From: Actinophytocola sp035995025
GTDB taxonomy: Bacteria > Actinomycetota > Actinomycetes > Mycobacteriales > Pseudonocardiaceae
Assembly (NCBI GenBank): GCA_035995025.1
Contig: DASYKY010000021.1
Coordinates: 1-64,000 of the forward strand
Direction: 5' to 3'
Length of the DNA: 64,000 bases
The notes below the pieces were generated by a model. That model searched no databases. It worked only from the letters and a program-made list of their open reading frames with translations, and had not been told where the DNA came from. Below, piece by piece: positions 1 through 7,155 of this stretch. The position numbers were made by a program, and so were the translations under genes. Position 1 is the first letter of the stretch; the number at the start of each line of letters is the position of its first letter.

Positions 1-260
1 CCGGTGCCGTACTCGCCGCCGATCATGCCGACGGCGAGCACGAGGACCGCGACCTGGCCGAACCACACGCCCGCGAGGCTGAGCTTCGTGGTGTCCTCGA
101 AGCACTCCGCGGGCGACGGGCAGTGCGACGTGTCGACCGTCGAGAGGGCCGCGACGCTCGCCGCGACCGTGAACCCGGCCGTCGCGGCCACCAGCCACGC
201 GTTGGCCGGCAGCGTGCGGAGCTTGGTCCACTCGGCGTGCAGTCCCCGGGCGGTCCTCAC
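1..260 (-). CDS. ABC-2 type transporter permease, second subunit (3' end outside window)
   Basis: Third gene of a minus-strand ABC exporter operon; only the first 86 codons are in the window. The GTG start at 260 overlaps the TGA stop of the preceding permease gene (GTGA), so the two are translationally coupled. The visible N-terminus reads LHAEWTKLRTLP followed by a hydrophobic segment. This matches the start of the neighbouring permease (LLLAEWTKLRTVP), so the two are paralogues. A short extracytoplasmic loop with two Cys (near HCPSPAEC) precedes a second membrane helix and the IGGEYGTG motif common in ABC-2 permeases. It probably forms the heterodimeric channel with the 257-1630 product. 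Substrate unknown. Confidence 0.85.
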   Translation of the reverse strand, partial: MRTARGLHAEWTKLRTLPANAWLVAATAGFTVAASVAALSTVDTSHCPSPAECFEDTTKLSLAGVWFGQVAVLVLAVGMIGGEYGT

Positions 261-1630
261 GCGTCCCGCCGGTTCAGCCGCCGGGCCGCGACCGCGAGCG
301 CTACCGCCGTGTACGCGCACAGCACGCCGAACCCCGCCCACGGGCTGATCGCCGTGTCGTAGCGCTCGACCGTCTCCTGGATCGCGAACCCGGCCGCGGG
401 GGTGAGCCGGGACAGCCACATCGCCACGGACAGCGGCAGCCCGGTCGCGATGATCTGCGGCACGATCAGCAGCAGGAGCACCACGGTGATCGCCGCCGCG
501 CTGCGCCGCAGGATCGTGGCCACGGCGAGGCTGAACACCGCGACGACCGCGAGCAGCGCCGCGGTCCCCACGAGCGCGCGCAGCACCCCGGCGTCGCCGA
601 GCGACGGCATCGCCAGCCCCTTCGCGCCCAGCAGTGCCGAGCCGAGCAGGAACGCGCCGAAGCTCGCGACCAGGCCGGCGACGAACGTGGCCGAACCCAG
701 GACCAGCGCCTTCGCGGCCAGCACCCGCTCGCGCCGCGGGGTCGCCGCGAACGTCGTGAGGATCATGCCGCGCTTGTACTCGGCGGTGACGAACAGGACC
801 GCGAGCGCCACGACCGCCATCAACCCGATCAGCACACCGGCGAGCGTCGTCCGGGTGCGGTCCTCGACGTCGAGGGTCGGCCCCACGTCGCCCCCGCCGG
901 CGAGCGTGACCGTGTCGCCGTCCTCGGCGACGCGGCCCTCCTCGGGCGGCATCGACCGGTCGCCGTCCTGCCAGGCACCCGCGTCGCCCCGGATCCCGTC
1001 GAACGTGGCCTCGCCCGTGGTCGGGTGCCCGGTCATGCTCTCGCCGCCGAACTGCCGGTCGATGCGGACCTCGTCGGGCGAGGCGACGAACAGGCCGAGG
1101 TCGGCGCCGCCGGTGAGCCCGGCGACCTCGACCGCGCCGACCCGGTGCCAGTCGTGGCCGTCCGCGGACTCGTAGCCGGTGACGGTCGTGCCGGAGCGGT
1201 CGAGCCGCAGCCACCGCGGCGCGCCGGCAGCGCTGCCGGCGATGTCGGTGTCGCCGAGCCGGCTCTGCAGGTGGACGCCGTGGTCCGGGGTGACCATGAT
1301 CGCGGCGGACGCCGCTCCGTGCCGCTCATCGGCGCGGAGCATGAGGCCCGCCTTGGCCCACTGGTGGCTGTCGGCCTGGGTGGCCACCCGGGCGACGAGG
1401 CTCCCGTCGCCGGTGAGCCGCTGGTACCGGAAGTTCCCGGCGTCCTGGTGGTTCGCCGGGAGGTCGGATGGTTCGTCGCCACCGCCGCCGCCGGACACGA
1501 TGGTCCCGGCGGCGGTGAGCACCGTGACGCCGATGGTGAGCACGGCGACCGCGGCGAGCGTGAACATCCAGCGCGGGACCGTGCGCAGCTTGGTCCACTC
1601 GGCGAGCAGCAGCCGGCTCACGACACTCAC
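257..1630 (-). CDS. ABC-2 permease with lectin-like (ConA/DUF1349-type) extracytoplasmic insert
   Basis: 457 aa membrane component of an ABC exporter. After a first helix (about residues 18-40) there is a long non-hydrophobic region of roughly 240 residues before the remaining membrane helices, which fill about residues 270-455. The insert reads like the beta-sandwich domains of secreted actinobacterial glycan-active proteins: GNFRYQRLTGDGSLVARV, then WAKAGLMLR, then PRWLRLDRSGTTVTGY and SADGHDWHRVG. It should face outside and could bind a glycan or the exported substrate; that role is inference. The helical part carries VTAEYKRGMILTTFAATPRR, typical of the family. The GTG start at 1630 overlaps the ATPase stop (GTGA), and its own stop overlaps the next permease start. 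Usual ABC-2 permeases are 230-280 aa, so the extra length is the insert. Confidence 0.85.
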   Translation of the reverse strand: MSVVSRLLLAEWTKLRTVPRWMFTLAAVAVLTIGVTVLTAAGTIVSGGGGGDEPSDLPANHQDAGNFRYQRLTGDGSLVARVATQADSHQWAKAGLMLRADERHGAASAAIMVTPDHGVHLQSRLGDTDIAGSAAGAPRWLRLDRSGTTVTGYESADGHDWHRVGAVEVAGLTGGADLGLFVASPDEVRIDRQFGGESMTGHPTTGEATFDGIRGDAGAWQDGDRSMPPEEGRVAEDGDTVTLAGGGDVGPTLDVEDRTRTTLAGVLIGLMAVVALAVLFVTAEYKRGMILTTFAATPRRERVLAAKALVLGSATFVAGLVASFGAFLLGSALLGAKGLAMPSLGDAGVLRALVGTAALLAVVAVFSLAVATILRRSAAAITVVLLLLIVPQIIATGLPLSVAMWLSRLTPAAGFAIQETVERYDTAISPWAGFGVLCAYTAVALAVAARRLNRRDA

Positions 1631-2541
1631 GACGCCTCCCCGAACTCGACCGCGTCCCGGGTCAGCTCCATGTAGGCCTCCTCGAGCGAGGCCTGGTGCC
1701 CGGTGATCCCGAAGAACGACACGCCCTGCGCGGTCAGCACCTCGACGATCCGCTCGGCGGGCATGCCGGACACGGTGACCTCCTCGGCGTCGGTGGCCGC
1801 GACGGTGGCGCCCGCGTTGGCCAGCGCGGTCATCGCGTCGAGCCGGTGAGTGGTGCGCAGCACGACCCGGTCGCCGGACGCGGCCGCGAGCAGCTCGCGC
1901 ACGGCGCGGTCGGCGATGAGCCGGCCGCGGCCGATCACCACCAGGTGGTCGGCGCTGCCTTCCAGCTCGCTCATCAGATGGCTCGACACCAGCACGGCGC
2001 GGCCCTCGGCGGCGAGCGCGCGCAGCAGCCCGCGGATCCAGCGCACACCCTCGGGGTCGAGGCCGTTGACGGGCTCGTCGAACATCAGCACCGGCGGGTC
2101 GCCGAGGAGCGCGGCCGCGATGCCGAGCCGCTGGCGCATGCCGAGCGAGAACCCACCGGCCGCGCGGCGCGCGACGCTCGCGAGGCCGACCTGCTCCAGC
2201 ACCTCGTCCACCCGCCGCACCGCCAGCCCGCCCGCGTGGGCCAGCCACAGCAGGTGGTTGCGCGCGCCGCGGGCCGGGTGGAACGCGGACGCGTCGAGCA
2301 TCGCGCCGACGTCGCGCAGCGGGTTGCGCAGCTGGTGGTACGGGCGGCCGCCGACCAGCGCGCTGCCCGAGTCGGGCCGGTCCAGGCCCAGGATCACCCG
2401 CAGCGTCGTGGACTTGCCGGCGCCGTTCGGCCCGACGAACCCCGTGACCTGTCCGGAGTGGACGGTGAACGAGAGCCCGTCCACGGCGACGGTGTCGCCG
2501 TAGCGCTTGCGCAGCTCGCGCACTTCGATGGTTGCCTCCAT
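1627..2541 (-). CDS. ABC transporter ATP-binding protein
   Basis: 304 aa cytoplasmic ATPase, first gene of the exporter operon. Walker A is GPNGAGKST (about residues 38-46), the signature is FSLGMRQRLGIA, Walker B is VLMFDEPVNGLD, and the switch histidine is in VSSHLMSELE. This is the CcmA/NodI/DrrA-like class that powers ABC-2 exporters. The C-terminal 80 residues (AERIVEVLTAQGVSFFGI, then SLEEAYMELT) are the usual accessory domain. ATG at 2541 is chosen because the family begins with IEVRELRKRYG shortly after; no strong Shine-Dalgarno is visible. Divergent from the histidine kinase gene at 2678, suggesting the two-component system controls this exporter, as in other bacteria where NarL-type pairs sit beside drug exporters (inference). 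Confidence 0.92.
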   Translation of the reverse strand: MEATIEVRELRKRYGDTVAVDGLSFTVHSGQVTGFVGPNGAGKSTTLRVILGLDRPDSGSALVGGRPYHQLRNPLRDVGAMLDASAFHPARGARNHLLWLAHAGGLAVRRVDEVLEQVGLASVARRAAGGFSLGMRQRLGIAAALLGDPPVLMFDEPVNGLDPEGVRWIRGLLRALAAEGRAVLVSSHLMSELEGSADHLVVIGRGRLIADRAVRELLAAASGDRVVLRTTHRLDAMTALANAGATVAATDAEEVTVSGMPAERIVEVLTAQGVSFFGITGHQASLEEAYMELTRDAVEFGEAS

Positions 2542-2677
2542 GCCGGGAAACGCTACGAAGCCGCGCCCGCCGCGTCGTCCCGCCGCGGAACCGTCTTCAC
2601 CGCGGGCCGTGTCCCCCGGCGGGGGGACGCGCCGGCCCGGTCGCGGGGGACGCCGCGGATGGCCTGGTTCGGCGAGA

Positions 2678-3688
2678 ATGGTCGCCGTGTGGAGGTGGGA
2701 GTGGGCCGGGGCGGCGCTCGCGGTGGCCGCGGTCGTCGAGGCGGTGCTGCGGGCCGGCTCGCTGCTGGCGGTGGCGCTGCTGGTCGGCCTGTTCGCCACC
2801 GTCCCGCTGGCGTTCGCGCGCGGGCACGCCCTGCTCGCGGCCGCGGTCATCACGCCCGCCGCGGTGCTCGCCGCCGTGCTGTACGGCGGACCGACGACCG
2901 GGCTGGTCGCGCTCGCCGCCGTGTGGCTGCTGATCGCGTGGCGGAGGGTGCGCCGGGCGCGTGCCGCGGCGGCGCGGCGGTCCGCGTCGGCCCGGTCGGT
3001 GGAGTCGACGCTGCTGGAGCTGACCGCCCGCGGCGAGCGCGCCCGTATCGCGCGCGAGCTGCACGACGTGGTCGCCCACCACATCTCGATGATCTCCGTG
3101 CAGGCCGAGGCCGCCCGGCTGACCACCCCGGGCATGCCGCCCGAGGGCGCGAAACGGCTGTCCGAGATCGGCGACACCGCCCGCACGGCGCTCACCGAGA
3201 TGCGCAGGCTCCTCGGCGTGCTGCGGGAGGACGCGAGCAGGGAGACCGGCGGGGACGTCGGCGGGGGCACCTCCGCCGGGCCGCTGCGCACGCCCCAGCC
3301 CGGCCTGCAGCAGCTGCTCGAGCTGATCGACGAGATGCGCGCGTCCGCACCGGCCCGGCTGATCGTCAGCGGCCCGGTGGCGCCGCTCGACCCGGGCGTC
3401 GAGCTGATCGCGTACCGGATCGTGCAGGAGGCGCTGACCAACGCCCGCCGGCACGCCCCCGGCGCCGCCGTGGACGTGGAGATCGCCTACACCCCGGAGG
3501 ATCTGCTCGTGACCGTGCGCGACAACGGCTCCGGCCCACCCGCGCGGACGGGGCCGGACACCAGCGGCGGCCACGGCCTGCTCGGCATGCGCGAGCGGGT
3601 CGCCACGGTCGGCGGCGAACTGCACACCGGCGCGGCGCCGGTCAGTGGCTTCCTCGTCGAGGCGCGCCTTCCGGTGGCCCGGCCGTGA
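2678..3688 (+). CDS. Sensor histidine kinase, HisKA_3 (NarL/DesK) class
   Basis: 336 aa membrane-anchored sensor. Residues about 5-90 form four closely spaced hydrophobic segments with almost no extracytoplasmic loops, so it probably senses the membrane itself. The dimerisation/phosphoacceptor helix is RIARELHDVVAHHISMI with the phosphorylated His in ELHD. The ATPase domain shows the N box EALTNARRHA, VRDNGSG and GHGLLGMRERV. The ATG at 2678 is the likely start; an in-frame GTG at 2687 is an alternative. Its TGA overlaps the regulator start at 3685, so kinase and regulator are co-translated. Lies divergently beside the ABC exporter operon. Confidence 0.92.
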   Translation: MVAVWRWEWAGAALAVAAVVEAVLRAGSLLAVALLVGLFATVPLAFARGHALLAAAVITPAAVLAAVLYGGPTTGLVALAAVWLLIAWRRVRRARAAAARRSASARSVESTLLELTARGERARIARELHDVVAHHISMISVQAEAARLTTPGMPPEGAKRLSEIGDTARTALTEMRRLLGVLREDASRETGGDVGGGTSAGPLRTPQPGLQQLLELIDEMRASAPARLIVSGPVAPLDPGVELIAYRIVQEALTNARRHAPGAAVDVEIAYTPEDLLVTVRDNGSGPPARTGPDTSGGHGLLGMRERVATVGGELHTGAAPVSGFLVEARLPVARP

Positions 3689-4368
3689 GCGCGCCGGACC
3701 GCACCGTGCGGGTCGTCGTGGTCGACGACCAGGAGGTCGTCCGCGCCGGTTTCGCCGCGCTGCTGGGCACCCAGCCGGACCTGACCGTGGCCGGCACGGC
3801 CGCCGACGGCCGCTCGGCCGTGGCGCTGTGCGGGGCGCAGCGGCCGGACGTCGTGCTGATGGACGTGCGGATGCCGGTCATGGACGGCATCGAGGCCACC
3901 CGCCGGATCACCGCGGTGGCCGACCCGCCGCGGGTGCTGATGCTGACCACGTTCGACCTCGACGAGCACGTGTACGACGCGCTCGTCGCGGGCGCGAGCG
4001 GGTTCCTGCTCAAGGACGTCACCGCCGAGCGGCTCTTCGACGCGGTGCGGGTGGTGGCCGCGGGCGAGGCGCTGCTCGCGCCGCGCGTCACCCGCAGGCT
4101 CATCGGCGAGTTCGCCCGGCTGCGCCCGCGCCCGGCCGCGCCGGTGCTGGCCGCGCTCACCCCGCGCGAGACCGACGTGCTGCGGCTGATCGCCGAGGGC
4201 CTGTCCAACTCCGAGATCGCGGCCCGGCTGGTGGTGGGGGAGGAGACGGTGAAGACGCACGTGAGCCGGGTACTGCGCAAGCTCGGCCTGCGCGACCGCG
4301 CGCAGGCCGTGGTGTGCGCCTACGAGTCCGGGCTCGTCGTGCCGCGCACCGACCGGGGAGCGGGGTAG
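3685..4368 (+). CDS. NarL/LuxR-family response regulator
   Basis: 227 aa cytoplasmic DNA-binding partner of the kinase at 2678-3688. The receiver domain has the acidic pair VVDDQ, the phosphoacceptor Asp in VVLMDVRMPVMDG, the switch Thr in MLTTFD and Lys in LLKDVT. The C-terminal LuxR helix-turn-helix is LTPRETDVLRLIAEGLSNSE continued by VKTHVSRVLRKLGLRDRAQA. The GTG start overlaps the kinase stop (GTGA). Its last 49 bp overlap the convergent FAD monooxygenase gene, an unusually long convergent overlap in which both reading frames still look coding. Confidence 0.94.
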   Translation: MSAPDRTVRVVVVDDQEVVRAGFAALLGTQPDLTVAGTAADGRSAVALCGAQRPDVVLMDVRMPVMDGIEATRRITAVADPPRVLMLTTFDLDEHVYDALVAGASGFLLKDVTAERLFDAVRVVAAGEALLAPRVTRRLIGEFARLRPRPAAPVLAALTPRETDVLRLIAEGLSNSEIAARLVVGEETVKTHVSRVLRKLGLRDRAQAVVCAYESGLVVPRTDRGAG

Positions 4369-5555
4369 TCCTTGATCCGCATCGAGTCGTGCAGCCGCAC
4401 GCCCTTGTCGTTCAGCTTCGCCAGCGCCCGGCTGAGTCCGGTCGGCAGCGCGCCGATCAGCCGCACGCCCTGCATGAGCGCCCACAGCCCGAGCCGCGAG
4501 CGCGGGATGAGGACCTTGGCCGCGCCGAGCGCGAACGCCCGGCTGTCCCGCACGATCCCGGCCATCTCCCGCTCGTAGGCGGCGAACGCGCGCTCGTGGT
4601 CGCCGCCGGCCGCCGCCAGCTCGCCGGCCAGCACGTACGCGCCGATCACCGCCAGGCTCGTGCTGCCGCCGACCGCCGGGCCGGGGCAGTAGCCCGCGTC
4701 GCCGACGAGCGTGACCCGGCCGCGCGACCAGGTGTCCATTCGCAGCTGGGTGATCGAGTCGAAGTAGAACGCGGGCGCCCGGTCCAGCTCGGTCAGCCAC
4801 CGGTCGACCTGCGGCTCCATGCCCGCGAAAACCTTCCGCAGCACGGCCTTCTGCCCCTCGACGTCGCGGTGGTGGACGTCGAGGCGCCGCTCGCTGCGGA
4901 ACAGGAACACCAGCCGCGCGTCGTCGAGGTGCGCCGGGCCGCCCACGCCGACACCGCGGCCGGGCGCGTTGTACATGATCGACTCGCCGGGGACGCCCAG
5001 GTCCTTCGGGACCGACGCGACCGCGAGGTAGGCGCCGACGTACGCGGTGCAGGCCGACTCGTCGCCGAAGACCAGCCGCCGTACGTTCGAGTGCAGCCCG
5101 TCCGCGCCGACGACCAGGTCGAACCGGCGCGGGGCGCCGCGCTCGAAGGTCACCGTGCCGTCCTCGCCGATGGACGTGACCGAGTCGCCGAACACGTACT
5201 CGACGTCCGCGCGGGTGGCGTCGTAGTAGATCTCGCCGAGGTCGTCGCGCATGATCTCGACGTGCCGGTCCGAGGTGGCGCCGAAGATCTTGGCGAGGTT
5301 CATGACCACCGGCCGCCGCTTCCCCGGGCGGCGCAGCTCGATCCGTTCCATGCCGGTGATCCGCGCCTCGATGGCGGCCAGCACGCCCATCTTCTCGGAG
5401 ATGTCCATGGCCGGCCGGAAGAGGTCGACCGCGTGGCCGCCCGCCTTGCGCAGCTGCGGGGAGTGCTCGACGACCGTGACGTCGAAGCCGTAGCGGTGCA
5501 GCCAGTAGGCCAGCACGGGACCGGCGATGCTGGCGCCGGAGATCAGGATTCGCAT
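4320..5555 (-). CDS. FAD-dependent monooxygenase, PHBH/UbiH fold
   Basis: 411 aa flavoprotein likely to hydroxylate or epoxidise a small aromatic or polyketide-like molecule using NAD(P)H and oxygen; substrate unknown. The N-terminal Rossmann motif is ISGASIAGPVLAYWL followed by the acidic VVE. The DG motif is VVGADGLHSNVRR (about 165) and the GD motif is RVTLVGDAGYCPGPAVGG (about 290). ATG 5555 has a good Shine-Dalgarno (AGGGAGG on the minus strand). It diverges from a TetR gene, with two matching operators between them, so it is probably the TetR target and TetR probably senses its substrate. Its 3' end overlaps the convergent response regulator gene by 49 bp. Confidence 0.9.
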   Translation of the reverse strand: MRILISGASIAGPVLAYWLHRYGFDVTVVEHSPQLRKAGGHAVDLFRPAMDISEKMGVLAAIEARITGMERIELRRPGKRRPVVMNLAKIFGATSDRHVEIMRDDLGEIYYDATRADVEYVFGDSVTSIGEDGTVTFERGAPRRFDLVVGADGLHSNVRRLVFGDESACTAYVGAYLAVASVPKDLGVPGESIMYNAPGRGVGVGGPAHLDDARLVFLFRSERRLDVHHRDVEGQKAVLRKVFAGMEPQVDRWLTELDRAPAFYFDSITQLRMDTWSRGRVTLVGDAGYCPGPAVGGSTSLAVIGAYVLAGELAAAGGDHERAFAAYEREMAGIVRDSRAFALGAAKVLIPRSRLGLWALMQGVRLIGALPTGLSRALAKLNDKGVRLHDSMRIKDYPAPRSVRGTTSPDS

Positions 5556-5565
5556 GACAGCCTCC

Positions 5566-5618
5566 CTTACTTTCCGGTCGGTAAGCATAGCGGACCAGCT
5601 TACCGATCGGAAGGTAAG
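5566..5618. promoter_or_regulatory. Twin TetR operators between monooxygenase and tetR
   Basis: Two 20-bp inverted repeats with the same half-sites lie in the 77-bp divergent promoter: CTTAC-N10-GTAAG at 5566-5585 and the same at 5599-5618 (the second extends to CTTACC/GGTAAG). Their centres are 33 bp apart, close to three helical turns, which would put two repressor dimers on one face. They overlap where both promoters must be. Binding by the adjacent TetR protein is inference from position and symmetry. Confidence 0.8.
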
Positions 5619-5632
5619 TTAAGCTGTGCGGC

Positions 5633-6178
5633 GTGCCCCGGCCGTCCGACACCAAGCAGCGCATCCTCGACACCGCGCGCGAGCTGTTCGCGCAGAAGGG
5701 CGTGCAGAAGACCAGCCTGCAGGAGATCGCGGGCCAGCTCGGCATCACGAAACCCGCGCTGTACTACCACTTCCCGTCCCGCGAGGAGCTGGTGCGCAGC
5801 ATCATGCAGCCGCTGATCGACGACGGCGAGGCGTTCGTGCTCGCGCAGGAGCAGCTCGCGGAGACCGAGCCGCGGGCGCTGCTCGAGGGGTACTTCGACT
5901 TCAACGTCCGGCGCCGCGCGGACATCATGCTCGTGCTCACCGAGCTGACCACGCTGGCCGAGCTGGGCCTGGTCGACACGGTCCTCGCCTGGCGCGAGCG
6001 GCTGACCGCGCTGCTGTACGGCCCGTCGCCGACCCTGGGCGAGGCGACCCGGGCGGTGGTGGCGCTGGGCGGGATGCAGGACTGCACCATCCAGTTCCCG
6101 CACGTCGCGGAGGCGGAGCTGCGCGAGGCCGCGGTCACGGCCGCGCTCGCGACCCTGGGCCTCGACCGAGCCGGATAG
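5633..6178 (+). CDS. TetR-family transcriptional repressor
   Basis: 181 aa. The N-terminal helix-turn-helix is clear: TKQRILDTARELFAQKG, then TSLQEIAGQLGITKPALYYHF (residues about 6-50). The remainder is the variable ligand-binding domain. The GTG start at 5633 sits 14 bp after the second operator repeat, so the protein should repress its own gene as well as the divergent monooxygenase. No strong Shine-Dalgarno precedes the GTG, and translation may be nearly leaderless. The inducing ligand is unknown. Confidence 0.92.
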   Translation: MPRPSDTKQRILDTARELFAQKGVQKTSLQEIAGQLGITKPALYYHFPSREELVRSIMQPLIDDGEAFVLAQEQLAETEPRALLEGYFDFNVRRRADIMLVLTELTTLAELGLVDTVLAWRERLTALLYGPSPTLGEATRAVVALGGMQDCTIQFPHVAEAELREAAVTAALATLGLDRAG

Positions 6179-6223
6179 CTCCTCTCGCAGGGCCGGTCGA
6201 TCCCGGAGTCGTAAGCTCCCGCG

Positions 6224-6544
6224 GTGCCCACCGCCCGGTTCTTCTTCGACGCGGGCTCGGGCACGCTGTTGTGGGCCGCGCCCGCCGATCAGGCCGAGTG
6301 GGGCTACCCGATCGACCTGGACCGGCTGCCGGTGGGCCCGGCGCTGCGTGCCGAGCTGGCGGAGCTGGTCGCCCGCTACGACACCTCACTGAACTGGGAG
6401 TATCCGCCCGACCCCGGGCCGTGGACGGGCGAGGAGGACCGGCGGTTCAACGCCGACGTGCGCCGGGTGCTCGGCCGGCTCCGCGCGGAGCTGGGGCCCG
6501 CGTGGGAGATCCGCGACGAGTTCACCGAGCTGCCCGACGGCTGA
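6224..6544 (+). CDS. Hypothetical protein, 106 aa
   Basis: Small soluble acidic protein with no signal peptide or membrane segment. It is rich in Trp and Pro (WGYPIDLDRLP, then LNWEYPPDPGPW, then EDRRFNADVRRVLGRLRAEL). I do not recognise a family. GTG start; codon use (G/C in third positions) is that of a real gene, and the frame fits exactly between tetR and the promoter of the oxidoreductase operon. It sits where mycobacteria carry a small ArsR-type regulator before the homologous locus, but I see no helix-turn-helix here. Confidence 0.7.
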   Translation: MPTARFFFDAGSGTLLWAAPADQAEWGYPIDLDRLPVGPALRAELAELVARYDTSLNWEYPPDPGPWTGEEDRRFNADVRRVLGRLRAELGPAWEIRDEFTELPDG

Positions 6545-6592
6545 CTCGTCCCGGGGTTAGTAGCGGAAAGCAATGGTCGTGTCCACTACTGG

Positions 6593-6623
6593 TTGACCGC
6601 CGGTCGTGGCTGGTCGGTACTGT
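6593..6623 (+). promoter_or_regulatory. Candidate housekeeping promoter of the hydrogenlyase-like operon
   Basis: TTGACC at 6593-6598 and TACTGT at 6618-6623 with 19 bp between them resemble actinobacterial sigma-A -35 and -10 elements. They lie 47 bp before the first gene of the operon. The same hexamer pair recurs at 57541-57570. No regulator site is evident to me. Confidence 0.45.
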
Positions 6624-6669
6624 GGCCGCCTCTTCCTCCACGGATCATCGGATCAACGCGGGAGCAGAC

Positions 6670-7155
6670 ATGCTCGGTTTGTTGCGCAAGATCTTCAGAA
6701 CCGGTCGGGTGGCCGAGCGCGATCCGGGGCGGCCCGGGTACGGCCTGCTGGCGGTCGCCAGTGAGTTCTCCGGGTCGGTGCAGGTGCGCCACGTCAACGC
6801 GGGCTCCTGCAACGGTTGTGAGGTCGAGGTCGGCTCGGCGTTCGGGCCGGTGTACGACGCCGAGCGATACGGGGCGCGGCTCGTCGCCTCGCCCCGGCAC
6901 GCCGACGCGCTGCTGGTCACCGGTCCCGTCACGCGCAACATGGCCGAACCGCTGCGCCGCACCTACGACGCCGTGCCCGGCCCCAAGGCGGTCCTGGCGG
7001 TCGGGGACTGCGCACGCAACTGCGGCGCGTTCGCCGGGGCGTACGGGGTGGCCGGCGCGGTGCGCGACGTGGTGCCCGTGGACCTCGAGATCGAGGGGTG
7101 CCCGCCGCGGCCGGAGGCCATCGTCGAAGGGCTGCGAAGGTTGACCGGGCGATGA
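6670..7155 (+). CDS. NuoB/HycG-like [4Fe-4S] small subunit of a hydrogenlyase-like complex
   Basis: 161 aa peripheral subunit expected to hold the terminal [4Fe-4S] cluster next to the large subunit at 12163-13677. Cluster ligands are visible: C47 and C50 in SCNGCEVE, C114 in GDCARNC and C144 in EGCPPRPE, the pattern of group 4 hydrogenase small subunits. ATG 6670 is preceded by GGGAG. First gene of a six-gene operon whose order and product lengths match, from memory, M. tuberculosis Rv0082-Rv0087. The stop overlaps the next start (ATGA). It should accept or donate electrons on the cytoplasmic face of the membrane arm; the partner redox carrier is not encoded in the window. Confidence 0.88.
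   Translation: MLGLLRKIFRTGRVAERDPGRPGYGLLAVASEFSGSVQVRHVNAGSCNGCEVEVGSAFGPVYDAERYGARLVASPRHADALLVTGPVTRNMAEPLRRTYDAVPGPKAVLAVGDCARNCGAFAGAYGVAGAVRDVVPVDLEIEGCPPRPEAIVEGLRRLTGR

Noticed and set aside
3645..5816. An open plus-strand frame of about 720 codons over the regulator and monooxygenase.
   Set aside because: Arg/Gly/Ala-rich translation with no motifs; the regulator and monooxygenase frames contain all expected family residues.
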